Part shown: one piece after another, positions 1 to 6,781 of the stretch | How positions within the stretch are numbered: the stretch's first letter is position 1 | How the letters are laid out: each line of letters starts with the position of its first letter | NCBI GenBank assembly: GCA_016177315.1 | Contig: JACOVN010000119.1 | Coordinates: 1 to 10,946, forward strand | Direction: 5' to 3' | DNA length: 10,946 nucleotides | Source of the DNA: Candidatus Woesearchaeota archaeon | GTDB taxonomy: Archaea > Nanobdellota > Nanobdellia > Woesearchaeales > UBA12501 | Program-made: the position numbers and the translations under genes | Notes under the pieces: generated by a model | The model's input: the letters and a program-made list of their open reading frames with translations, nothing else | What the model was told of the DNA's origin: nothing | Database searches by the model: none

Positions 1-61
1 AGTATATACATATTTCGTAATCATGATCTGATAAGAAAGCCAATATTCACGAAAATCGAAA

Positions 62-73
62 GCTTTATAAATA
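62..73 (+). promoter_or_regulatory. Archaeal TATA-box promoter for hisS
   Basis: TTTATAAATA at 64-73 is preceded by the purine-rich CGAAAG, which fits a BRE/TATA element bound by TFB and TBP. Transcription would begin about 25 bases downstream, near 95, giving a leader of roughly 50 bases to the ATG at 146 or 75 to the ATG at 170. Almost the same block (CGAAAAGCTTTATAAAT) occurs before the L35Ae gene. The rest of positions 1-145 holds AT-rich DNA and no supported gene. Confidence 0.7.
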
Positions 74-169
74 GTCACTACTTTAAAGTCATTCTAAAAT
101 AGAAAGCCATACAAAAACCTAATAAACCTGAAAAATTATCTCAGTATGGGGGTTTTAAGGCTGGTAACC

Positions 170-1579
170 ATGGTTTACGAACCTGTTAAAGGATTCCGCG
201 ACAGAATGCCGCGAGAAGCGGCGGTAGTGAATTATGTGTGCAAAACTGCGGAGCGAGAGTTTCAAAACCTCGGATTTCTGCCTATTAGAACCCCCCATAT
301 AGAGGCGATAGAGACGCTGGTGAGCGAAGAAACAAGGGATTTTGGAACTTCTGGAGAGGTCTTCAGTTTTCAGGATAGAGGAGAGAGAAATTTAGGACTG
401 CGATACGACCAAACCAAGGGATTAATACGGGCAGTGGCGAGAGGTCTCAATACAGGAGAGATCACTTTGCCAGTAAGGCTCTCCCAGATAGGAAGTGTCT
501 TTAGACAGGGTCCTGTTGGAGCATCCCGGCAGAGGGGATTTATCCAAGCAGATGGTGATATTTTTGGTGTAAAGGAGCCTTACGCAGAGGCTGAGATTAT
601 TGCAGCAGCGTATCGGGCATTGCATACACTTGAAATTGACACAGAAATTCGGTTGAATGATATTCGGTTATTCCAAGCGCTCTTTTACTATGCTGCTGTG
701 GAGCCAGAGAAGCAGCAAAAGGCGATTACGACTATGGATAAACTTCCTAATACCGGTGAAAGGGGTGTTCGTGGAGAATTGGTGCATAAAGTAGGATTGA
801 CAGAATACGCCACAGACTTGATCATGGGACTCTTGGCAGCAAAGGACGTTGAAGCGCTCAGAGCCTATGCGAGGGACACCGTAAGATTGGATCGTATCAG
901 AAAAACTGCGCTAGAGAGGCTTCCAGCGAGCAACAGAAAAGCTGCAGAGGGCATGAGGCTCGGTTTTCCTGTTGATGACATATTTTCCAAATTGAATGAT
1001 CTGCAGGCAATGCTCCGAACCTATGGTGTCAAAGCCAAGATTGCTCCAAGCCTTGCTCGCGGATTAGATTATTACACAGGTGCAATATTTGAATTCTTTC
1101 CTCCAGGAGGAGACAAGGCAATTGCTGGTGGTGGAAGATATGACACGGTCATGCGGCTTTTTGGAAAGAGAGAGGTGATTCCAGCAACTGGCCTTTCCTT
1201 GGGTGTCGAGCGGATTGTGGATTTGCTAATAGCAAGGGGTGTGGAAATTCCTCCCGTAACTCAAGCGTATCTTATTCCGGTTATGCAAGATGGTGGCGAG
1301 GAAGAGAAGAAGCGGTTTTATCTGCGTGCCATTGAAATCGCAGAGCAACTACGAAAGGCAGGCATCGCAACAGAGGTAGATTTTTCCGGGGCAAGCGTAA
1401 AATCCGCATCCAGAACAGCAAGCAAAAGGGGAGTGCCCTATGCATTGTACCTAGGTCCTGAGGAATTAGAGCAGGGAACGATATCGATGAAAATTTTATC
1501 ATCCCATGAACAGCAGAAAGGTTTAAGTATGGATGTTCTCATAGAACGATTGAAGCATGCAAAACCAGCAACACCTTAA
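170..1579 (+). CDS. hisS: Histidyl-tRNA synthetase (class II), unusual motif 2 loop
   Basis: This enzyme charges tRNA-His with histidine in the cytoplasm. I chose the ATG at 170 (469 aa) because the protein then opens MVYEPVKGFRDRMP, as family members do, and a weak AAGGCTGGT ribosome site lies before it; an in-frame ATG at 146 would add 8 residues. Visible from this start: LRYDQT (77-82), motif 2 beginning FRQG (111-114), Q126 and D130 of the histidine pocket, the HisRS signature LARGLDYY (295-302) with the catalytic Arg at 297, AGGGRYD (319-325), motif 3 with SLGVERI (343-349), and an anticodon-binding domain from about 365 to the end. That last domain argues against the catalytic-only paralogue HisZ. 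Oddity: the usual FRxERPQxGR segment reads FRQGPVGASR, so the motif 2 Glu and the PQ pair are missing. It overlaps the next gene by 23 bases. Confidence 0.93.
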   Translation: MVYEPVKGFRDRMPREAAVVNYVCKTAEREFQNLGFLPIRTPHIEAIETLVSEETRDFGTSGEVFSFQDRGERNLGLRYDQTKGLIRAVARGLNTGEITLPVRLSQIGSVFRQGPVGASRQRGFIQADGDIFGVKEPYAEAEIIAAAYRALHTLEIDTEIRLNDIRLFQALFYYAAVEPEKQQKAITTMDKLPNTGERGVRGELVHKVGLTEYATDLIMGLLAAKDVEALRAYARDTVRLDRIRKTALERLPASNRKAAEGMRLGFPVDDIFSKLNDLQAMLRTYGVKAKIAPSLARGLDYYTGAIFEFFPPGGDKAIAGGGRYDTVMRLFGKREVIPATGLSLGVERIVDLLIARGVEIPPVTQAYLIPVMQDGGEEEKKRFYLRAIEIAEQLRKAGIATEVDFSGASVKSASRTASKRGVPYALYLGPEELEQGTISMKILSSHEQQKGLSMDVLIERLKHAKPATP

Positions 1580-2345
1580 AGTTGTCATTGTCAAAGGAGA
1601 GAAGCGACACCCTGGTCAGAGAACCCAGAAGGATATTGAGAACATTCTCCGAAATGTTCATAAGGGTCTTGCTCATCATCCAGACATTCTTCTTCTACCG
1701 GAATATGCCCTCTACGGAGGAAAGCCAGAGCTCCAGGATAATAATCCAGCAGTAAGGAAGATTTTGGAGTGGTCAAAGCAACATCCGCAAACGCTAATTA
1801 TCCCTGGCACGTACATCAAAAAAGAAGGAGAGGCCTTGTACAACAGAACAGCAGTCATTAAAGGAGGGAAAATTCTTCAATATCATGATAAGCAACATTC
1901 CAGCGGTTTTGATAGGGATATGGGAGGGCAACATGGACTGCCATTTTCCTCTCGCTATACAAACCCTGTAGTAGAGCATGAAGAGGCAGGCCTAACAGTG
2001 GGCATAGAAACATGCATCGACCATTGCCCGGAAGAGAAGCCTGGAGTATTGAGAAAGCATCTCGAAGAAACAGGGAGAGAGCCGGTAGATATTCATTGCA
2101 TTACTGCCCACCAAGTCGACCATACATTAGAGAATATCATGGCAAAAGATCAAGGGTACTTAGTGACAGCAGATAGTTTCCAGGATGCAGGATATAAGAG
2201 CTCTGTCCATAGAGTGAATAGAACAAAGCAAGGATGGGATATGCTAGAGGAGGTAAAGCCTGACAAGGAAACAACGGATATTCTTGTTTACCGGCTGCCG
2301 GTAAAGGTCCAAAAAGTGCCTCACCGAGAACGAAAAGCTTTATAA
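1557..2345 (+). CDS. Nitrilase-superfamily (carbon-nitrogen hydrolase) protein
   Basis: A 262-aa protein of the nitrilase/amidase fold, whose members cleave non-peptide C-N bonds such as amides through a cysteine thioester. The catalytic triad is readable: Glu49 in LLLPEYALYG, Lys112 in QYHDKQHS, and Cys153 in VGIETCIDHCPEE. Their spacing and hydrophobic strand contexts match the family, and the length is normal for a single-domain member. The substrate cannot be named from sequence; I do not recognise a subfamily, and the Cys motif differs from the common CYDxRFPE form. No signal peptide is seen, so it is probably cytoplasmic. The start lies inside the end of hisS in another frame, so co-transcription and translational coupling are likely. 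The first beta strand (LKVVIVKGE) begins at residue 7, which supports this start. Its TAA stop is part of the TATA box of the following L35Ae gene. Confidence 0.8.
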   Translation: MQNQQHLKVVIVKGEKRHPGQRTQKDIENILRNVHKGLAHHPDILLLPEYALYGGKPELQDNNPAVRKILEWSKQHPQTLIIPGTYIKKEGEALYNRTAVIKGGKILQYHDKQHSSGFDRDMGGQHGLPFSSRYTNPVVEHEEAGLTVGIETCIDHCPEEKPGVLRKHLEETGREPVDIHCITAHQVDHTLENIMAKDQGYLVTADSFQDAGYKSSVHRVNRTKQGWDMLEEVKPDKETTDILVYRLPVKVQKVPHRERKAL

Positions 2346-2346
2346 A
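2331..2346 (+). promoter_or_regulatory. TATA-box promoter for L35Ae, overlapping the upstream stop codon
   Basis: CGAAAAGCTTTATAAA contains TTTATAAA at 2339-2346, preceded by a purine-rich BRE-like stretch. The TAA stop of the nitrilase gene (2343-2345) is within the TATA box. The box centre is about 26 bases upstream of the L35Ae ATG, exactly where archaeal transcription starts, so the transcript should be leaderless or nearly so. Confidence 0.7.
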
Positions 2347-2368
2347 TCTCCTCCAGAGCCCCGACTGT

Positions 2369-2632
2369 ATGGAAGGCACCATTGTCCATTTCCGGGGAAG
2401 CTATAAGACGAATAGAGGCAGTAACCATATCATTATCCAGATTTCTGGTATAGCATCGAGAGAGGCAGCTGCAAAGCTGGTTGGAAAAAAGGTTGTTTGG
2501 AAGAGCCCTGCAAACAGGGAAATCCAGGGAAAAATTGCAGCAGCGCATGGCAATAAGGGAGCTTTACGAGTTCTGTTTGAAAGGGGCATGCCAGGGCAGA
2601 GTTTAGGGAAGAAGGTTACGATACAGGCTTAA
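2369..2632 (+). CDS. rpl35ae: Large ribosomal subunit protein eL33 (L35Ae)
   Basis: An 87-aa basic beta-barrel protein of the large subunit, of the archaeal/eukaryotic L35Ae family. The family signature is clear in the second half: KLVGKKVVWKSP (36-47), then GKIAAAHGNKGALRVLFERG with its HGN-G core, and a closing GQSLGKKVTIQ. The length agrees with archaeal members. The ATG at 2369 sits about 26 bases after the TATA centre and no Shine-Dalgarno sequence precedes it, so leaderless translation is expected. It has its own promoter although it follows the nitrilase gene by only 23 bases, so it may be transcribed both alone and by read-through. It faces the repeat-protein gene tail to tail across 46 bases. 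Confidence 0.93.
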   Translation: MEGTIVHFRGSYKTNRGSNHIIIQISGIASREAAAKLVGKKVVWKSPANREIQGKIAAAHGNKGALRVLFERGMPGQSLGKKVTIQA

Positions 2633-2639
2633 GAAGAAT

Positions 2640-2676
2640 TCTAAGAAAGGAGAAAAGAAAAATTTAGGAAAAGATT
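2640..2676 (-). terminator. Oligo-T termination region for the repeat-protein gene
   Basis: Read on the minus strand, the bases just past the stop at 2679 are pyrimidine-rich with several T runs (AATTTTTCTTTTCTCC and neighbours). Archaeal RNA polymerase commonly terminates at such T tracts without a strong hairpin, and none is seen here. On the plus strand the same stretch is purine-rich, so it is less likely to terminate L35Ae. Confidence 0.4.
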
Positions 2677-2678
2677 TT

Positions 2679-4139
2679 CTAGACGCACGTTCCGCTACTA
2701 CAGCTGGTGAAGTTGCCTGTACAGTTGGTGGTAGTATTTAATGGGGAGTAATCTTGACTTACTCCACCACAGTAAAATTCCCTCAATACGATCGCATCAA
2801 GGCAGACATCAGTGAAGCTGTACGGCACATCTTCGTTGTCTCCAGAAGCTGTTCCTTGAATAGGTAAGACAATGCCTGCATCGGTGTCACTGCAAGAATC
2901 CTTCGGCGATTCATCATTGTCTGCTGCAGAGGAGCATTTGCTGTCTGGTGCTACACCTTGGTAATCAGTGCGGCCATCTCCATCATTGTCTGTAGCATCG
3001 TTACACTGGTTGCGCTCATCATTATCTGTTGGGCCAGCACATCCGACATCCGCCGGGTAATCTGCAATAATATCTTCACTGTCACTATCATCAACCCCAT
3101 TGTCGCACTGTGCTCCAGCAGCCTCCCGTTCACTATTGTCGCTTGCGCTTATGCATCCTGGATCACTAGGATAATCGGTTAATCCATCCCCATCATTATC
3201 GAGACCATCTTCGCATGCTGCAATACATCTTCCTCCAACGCAAGTACTCGTCGTATTCGTTACGCAGTTCTGATTCGTGGAATTGGACTGCGTACCAGTG
3301 CAGAAGTACTCCTTCACAATCGTGGAAGAGATGCAGACGTCGTAGTTGGTATAATCCGTATTGTTCTTCTGACCCGTGGTATTACCAGCAATGGTGATGA
3401 CAATGCCACCGTCAGAGTCTGTACAGCTATCCGTGCTCTCTAAATTGTCTGATGGAGAAGCACAACCAGAATCATCAGGGTAATCAATAAAGATGTCCAG
3501 ATCATCATCGATATTATTATCACACTGTACTGTTCCTAGTTCGCTGGAATCGCTGAAGGAAGTACAACCTGGATCATCGGGATAATCTATAAATGTGTCA
3601 CCATCATTATCGCTTAAATCATCACATTGCCCATCAATTTCAGAAGGGTCGCCGAAAGAAGTACAGCCAGGATCAGAAGCGTCTCCTAAGCTATCAGCAT
3701 CACTCACATCATCAACAATATCGTCACACATGCCATCTATTTCGGAAGGGTCATTGGTAGAGGTACAGCCAGGGTCTGTGGAATCAGTAAGCGTATCACG
3801 ATCATCCGTTTCATCGTCGAGATCATCGCATGCACCATCGCGCTCATCCCCATCTGTCGGGCTCGTACATCCAGGATCTCCGCCAGAAAGTCTATAATCT
3901 GCTAATGTATCTCTATCATTAGTCTGGTCAACACCATCATCGCAAATCAAACTAGAACTGGTCTCACTATTATCACTCGTACTGGAACAGCCAGGATCTG
4001 CTGGATAATCAATTAACCCATCATTATCATCGTCTATACCATTATTGCATTTCTTCGGTGCTGCAAAAACGACAAGTGCTAATACTAATAACGCTAGAAC
4101 AAGCGCAGAAATGCTGGCTATTTTCGCCTTTTTATCCAT
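2679..4139 (-). CDS. Secreted Cys/Asp-repeat surface protein
   Basis: A 486-aa strongly acidic protein with an N-terminal signal sequence: lysines at 3, 4 and 6, a hydrophobic core at about 8-25, and a likely signal-peptidase site after FAA (27). The mature part holds nine repeats of the form C-D-x-x-x-D-(N/D)-D-x-D-x-x-x-D-Y-P-x-D-P-G-C-x-S-x-x-D-x-x-E, with first cysteines at 31, 66, 104, 138, 172, 206, 309, 345 and 379. Two Cys-rich modules beginning SC(T/S)D(S/T)D(G/A)G lie at about 238-308 and 415-486. The DxDxDG-like acid clusters suggest calcium binding and the paired cysteines suggest disulfides; both are inferred. Several N-glycosylation sequons (for example N253, N286, N295, N468, N476) fall in the Cys-rich modules. 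There is no C-terminal membrane anchor, so it is either released or held by an uncleaved signal. A strong GGAGGTG ribosome site lies 5 bases before the ATG. The molecular role is unknown. Confidence 0.85.
   Translation of the reverse strand: MDKKAKIASISALVLALLVLALVVFAAPKKCNNGIDDDNDGLIDYPADPGCSSTSDNSETSSSLICDDGVDQTNDRDTLADYRLSGGDPGCTSPTDGDERDGACDDLDDETDDRDTLTDSTDPGCTSTNDPSEIDGMCDDIVDDVSDADSLGDASDPGCTSFGDPSEIDGQCDDLSDNDGDTFIDYPDDPGCTSFSDSSELGTVQCDNNIDDDLDIFIDYPDDSGCASPSDNLESTDSCTDSDGGIVITIAGNTTGQKNNTDYTNYDVCISSTIVKEYFCTGTQSNSTNQNCVTNTTSTCVGGRCIAACEDGLDNDGDGLTDYPSDPGCISASDNSEREAAGAQCDNGVDDSDSEDIIADYPADVGCAGPTDNDERNQCNDATDNDGDGRTDYQGVAPDSKCSSAADNDESPKDSCSDTDAGIVLPIQGTASGDNEDVPYSFTDVCLDAIVLREFYCGGVSQDYSPLNTTTNCTGNFTSCSSGTCV
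2895..4049 (-). repeat. Coding tandem repeats: nine Cys/Asp units in two blocks
   Basis: Six units lie at about 3426-4049 and three at about 2895-3215, separated by a Cys-rich module. Unit length is 33-38 codons. Units 3, 4 and 5 share the longest protein identity (DPGCTS...DPSEIDG...CDD), which suggests recent local duplication. Units 2-4 have lost the consensus Tyr-Pro or replaced it, while units 1, 5, 6 and 7 keep DYPxDxGC. Confidence 0.85.
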
Positions 4140-4144
4140 AGAGA

Positions 4145-4151
4145 CACCTCC
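4145..4151 (-). promoter_or_regulatory. Strong Shine-Dalgarno site for the repeat-protein gene
   Basis: On the minus strand GGAGGTG is followed by 5 bases and the ATG at 4139. It is the best match to the archaeal anti-Shine-Dalgarno sequence in the window and fixes the start. It contrasts with the leaderless organisation of L35Ae and suggests high translation of the secreted protein. Confidence 0.8.
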
Positions 4152-4202
4152 ACTTTTTTCCTTCCTTTTCTTTGCTTCATAAGAACCTCTTTTTGGCTTG
4201 AG

Positions 4203-4212
4203 AGCTTATAGT
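4203..4212. promoter_or_regulatory. Shared TATA-like element between divergent genes
   Basis: The minus strand reads ACTATAAGCT, preceded by GAAA, about 70 bases upstream of the repeat-protein ATG; the leader would be around 45 bases and contain the strong ribosome site. On the plus strand the same bases read AGCTTATAGT and lie about 48 bases before the ATG at 4257. A second plus-strand candidate, GCTTTTTATTAAAG at 4234-4247, resembles the local promoter consensus but is too close to that ATG for a normal start site. The divergent gap (4140-4256) holds no other feature that I see. Confidence 0.45.
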
Positions 4213-4256
4213 TTCACTAGCGAGAAAAGAAAAGCTTTTTATTAAAGTTTCCATGT

Positions 4257-5798
4257 ATGGATATATATATTCGTTTCAAAAGAAATCCTACCATCCACAG
4301 TCATAGATTGGATGGAATAGTTGCATTTAACGAAAGCTTATTAAAAGATGTATTCTTTCTTACCTCTTGGGGTGGGAATATCTTCAAAAAGATACTTTCT
4401 CGGGTAGGGAGAATAGTCCCGTACACCATAGCACCGAGTAACTGGAAGGAGCAGCGAGAGGAAAAATCAGCCAGAGTGCAGATACTGGAAAGGGAAGCAC
4501 AAGTCCTGCAGAAGCGCCTGGAATTCGCATCCCGAAATAATGGAGCAGTCAAAGAGCATGAAAAGTGGTTGACGAGGATTTTTCGATTGCTGGAGGCAGG
4601 AAAGGAAGCACAAGCAGAAGCTGAAATTGATGCATACCTGGATCGTTATCGGGTAGGCCCAGATAGAGAGGAAGACACTGGAAACCTTGAGGACACAGGG
4701 CTTCTGGTATATGAGCAGGTAAACAAAAAAGGGAAGTCTATTTTCCAGTCTGTTCCTTCTCCTGATGTTGTAGCGAAGAGAGCATGGCATTTCAAGCGAT
4801 TGCCGGAACGCAGGTTAGCGAAACTGGAAGACTGGGTTTGCTGCCCCTATGGGCCAAGGCGTCATGTTGCTGGAAGATACCTTGTTGAAGAGGATATTCA
4901 AGGACCAGATCTCTTTGCCCTCATTTCCTATTTGAATGACCGCATCGCAGAAGGAAGAGCAGAGGCACATTGGCTGAAGCTGGTGTTGATAGCAGACGTG
5001 ACGCGCCATATTGCCTTTATGCATGAAATCGGAGATTTTCTTCCGCCGGAGCTTGCAGAGCCTTCCACCTGTGTTAATGAAGGGCACTGGTTAGCTCTTT
5101 GGGGAGAGTGGACACCCAAACAGAAAGAGAAGCTTATTCGTATGGGGGAGCGTTTAGACGAAATCACTCATGTGCAACTCCGAGATGCGGGCCTTTGGAA
5201 CTATAAAATGAACTATATGGGCTTCTTGGAAAAATTGAAAGCGTATGAACCGTTCAACCAACTGCAAGAAAGCTACACGTGGGGTGCGATAACAGAGAGA
5301 GAACTGACAGACATTATTCTGGAGACCATAGCAGGAGGCTTAGAGCGTTTTATCCATAAGGGGTTCAGGCAATTTGAGCTTGCGCTGATAGAAAATGTAT
5401 ACCCCTATGATTTTAGCACCTTCGGCCGAAAAACCTTCCCTTGGGATGATGTCATTCATGTTTTAGAATCTCCCATTGCAAATCTGAGCGAAGAAGAAAC
5501 CAGAAGAATGAAAGCGGAATTCCTCAGGCATGTTCCAGTGGAGCCAGATACTCGGCAGCCTGCAGCATGGTACTTCCAGGATTTCGATCTTCAATCCTTC
5601 TATCGGCATATAGGGTTTATCAAGCATTATCAATGTGGGAATATTCCGCACTACAACGATAGCCATGCGCAGTTCCATTGGCAACATGCCTATGCAGCAA
5701 TCCAGCGGGTTTATGGCGAAGCAAAACCGAGAAAGTTGCCCCATCTTCGATCTCCGGCGAAGCAAATTCTCGACATCGTGGAGGCAGTATCCATCTAG
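4257..5798 (+). CDS. Uncharacterised protein, possible divergent kinase-like phosphotransferase
   Basis: A 513-aa soluble protein I cannot assign to a named family. After a short N-terminal region there is a charged, probably coiled-coil stretch at about 62-130. The rest carries faint marks of the protein-kinase-like (aminoglycoside phosphotransferase) fold: a possible lysine at 174 (VVAKRAW), a hinge-like segment YLVEEDIQGPDLF (208-220), a helix LIADVTRHIAFMHEIGDF, LRDAGLWN (308-315) with Asp310 and Asn315 at the Asp-x4-Asn spacing of a catalytic loop, DFS at 385-387 as a possible DFG equivalent, and PWDD (395-398) like the Asp of the following helix. The gap between 315 and 385 is longer than usual and no glycine-rich loop is evident, so the assignment is tentative and activity may be lost. 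The start is uncertain: the nearest consensus-like promoter is only about 20 bases upstream, and no ATG follows until deep in the protein. A TTG at 4308 is an alternative. Confidence 0.6.
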   Translation: MDIYIRFKRNPTIHSHRLDGIVAFNESLLKDVFFLTSWGGNIFKKILSRVGRIVPYTIAPSNWKEQREEKSARVQILEREAQVLQKRLEFASRNNGAVKEHEKWLTRIFRLLEAGKEAQAEAEIDAYLDRYRVGPDREEDTGNLEDTGLLVYEQVNKKGKSIFQSVPSPDVVAKRAWHFKRLPERRLAKLEDWVCCPYGPRRHVAGRYLVEEDIQGPDLFALISYLNDRIAEGRAEAHWLKLVLIADVTRHIAFMHEIGDFLPPELAEPSTCVNEGHWLALWGEWTPKQKEKLIRMGERLDEITHVQLRDAGLWNYKMNYMGFLEKLKAYEPFNQLQESYTWGAITERELTDIILETIAGGLERFIHKGFRQFELALIENVYPYDFSTFGRKTFPWDDVIHVLESPIANLSEEETRRMKAEFLRHVPVEPDTRQPAAWYFQDFDLQSFYRHIGFIKHYQCGNIPHYNDSHAQFHWQHAYAAIQRVYGEAKPRKLPHLRSPAKQILDIVEAVSI

Positions 5799-6706
5799 TA
5801 CTGCAAGGCTGTTGTTGATCCAAAACAGTCGTAGATGCGTTGCGCAATGTCGCAAAGGAAAAAACCCATGATTGCATCCGTTCCAGATTTCTTCTGCAAC
5901 ATGCGGTGTAAAGCCTCCTCTGTCTGCTTATGCTGCCTCCGCAGCGCATCCATGCCATCGTTGCTATAACGATAGAAGAGAACATAGTACGCCTCGAACA
6001 GTTTATTCACCTTTTCACCATGCTCCAACATCTCTTTCCCCAGCCGTATTCCTGGATTTTTCTCCATATATTGGAGCAATTGCTTGTATTCATCACCAAT
6101 CTTTTCTAATAGCCAAACAATGGTGTAATAGTACGTTGTTTTACCATTGGGAATGGTTCCTTTATTCAAGATGCGGTGGCAGAAATTGGTCAGCCGATTA
6201 TTCACCTGCTCCAATTCCAAGGCTTTTTCCATTTGCTCCCTGCTTTGCGATTTCAGCGCCATGCAGCTCTTCTGTGCCAATTCTAGAGTAACCAGGAATG
6301 TTCTCCGGAGAACATGGTGAAACTCTTGCGCATCGTCATTGGCAATGGCCCGGATCAAACACCGCTTCTTCTCCTTAACAATCAACTCATAGCCCATCAA
6401 CATGGAAGAGATACGCTCTTCGATAAGCGCCAGCGTTTTCGCTTTATCATAGGCAATTTCTATTTCATCATATCCTGACTTATGCAGCACAGCGAGAATG
6501 CTTTTGATGATATCTGGGCTGAAACGGCGAACGTCGATGGAGATGCTTTTCTGCGCCTGTCCTTTATCCAGTCGAATTTGGAGAACGTCATTATACGCTG
6601 CAATATCTAGTTCTTGCCCTTTTTTAACCTCATACTTCTTAACCCACTCTGTAGGGAGGGAAACCGTTAAGGTGGAAGGTCCATGCAAGACTACTTTTCT
6701 CTTCAT
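5795..6706 (-). CDS. phoU: AbrB-PhoU family phosphate uptake regulator
   Basis: A 303-aa archaeal PhoU-type protein, a family thought to restrain phosphate uptake systems; here there is no phosphate transporter nearby. Residues 1-48 (MKRKVVLHGPSTLTVSLPTEW...) form an AbrB/SpoVT-like swapped-hairpin domain, usually DNA-binding. From about 60 to the end the protein is helical, with EKIGDEYKQLLQY (201-213) matching the PhoU pattern whose acidic residues bind metal. I chose the ATG at 6706: the AbrB domain begins there, a GGGGTG ribosome site lies 4 bases upstream, and the TATA-like element at 6754-6766 would start transcription near 6735. A longer reading from 6751 would begin before that start site. 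It follows EF-2 by 75 bases on the same strand. Its TAG stop overlaps that of the converging gene. Confidence 0.82.
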   Translation of the reverse strand: MKRKVVLHGPSTLTVSLPTEWVKKYEVKKGQELDIAAYNDVLQIRLDKGQAQKSISIDVRRFSPDIIKSILAVLHKSGYDEIEIAYDKAKTLALIEERISSMLMGYELIVKEKKRCLIRAIANDDAQEFHHVLRRTFLVTLELAQKSCMALKSQSREQMEKALELEQVNNRLTNFCHRILNKGTIPNGKTTYYYTIVWLLEKIGDEYKQLLQYMEKNPGIRLGKEMLEHGEKVNKLFEAYYVLFYRYSNDGMDALRRQHKQTEEALHRMLQKKSGTDAIMGFFLCDIAQRIYDCFGSTTALQY

Positions 6707-6710
6707 AAAG

Positions 6711-6716
6711 CACCCC
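6711..6716 (-). promoter_or_regulatory. Shine-Dalgarno site deciding the phoU start
   Basis: GGGGTG on the minus strand, 4 bases before the ATG at 6706. It supports that start over the in-frame ATG at 6751, which has an AT-only stretch upstream. Confidence 0.6.
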
Positions 6717-6753
6717 GACAACAGTATTGATAGATGGTAGGGTATACGCATAC

Positions 6754-6767
6754 ATATATATAATTTA
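6754..6767 (-). promoter_or_regulatory. TATA-like promoter for phoU
   Basis: The minus strand reads TAAATTATATATAT, in the 75-base gap after the EF-2 stop. A start site about 25 bases downstream (near 6735) would give a leader of about 30 bases ending in the GGGGTG site. This suggests that phoU can be expressed separately from the translation operon. Confidence 0.5.
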
Positions 6768-6781
6768 CTCAGAATTCACAC

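Noticed and set aside
34..109. AGAAAGCCA direct repeat at 34-42 and 101-109 flanking the hisS TATA box
   Set aside because: Nine bases in AT-rich DNA with only two copies; no symmetry or spacing that suggests an operator.
3595..3897. Plus-strand open frame rich in Ser and Pro opposite the repeat protein
   Set aside because: Its repetitive sequence is the antisense of the Asp/Cys repeats; there is no ribosome site or promoter.
2895..4049. CRISPR-like or noncoding tandem repeats
   Set aside because: Repeats are degenerate at DNA level, spaced by codons, and explained by repeated protein units.
6707..6751. 15-residue N-terminal extension of the PhoU protein
   Set aside because: It would start upstream of the predicted transcript start and precede the AbrB domain, while 6706 has a good ribosome site.
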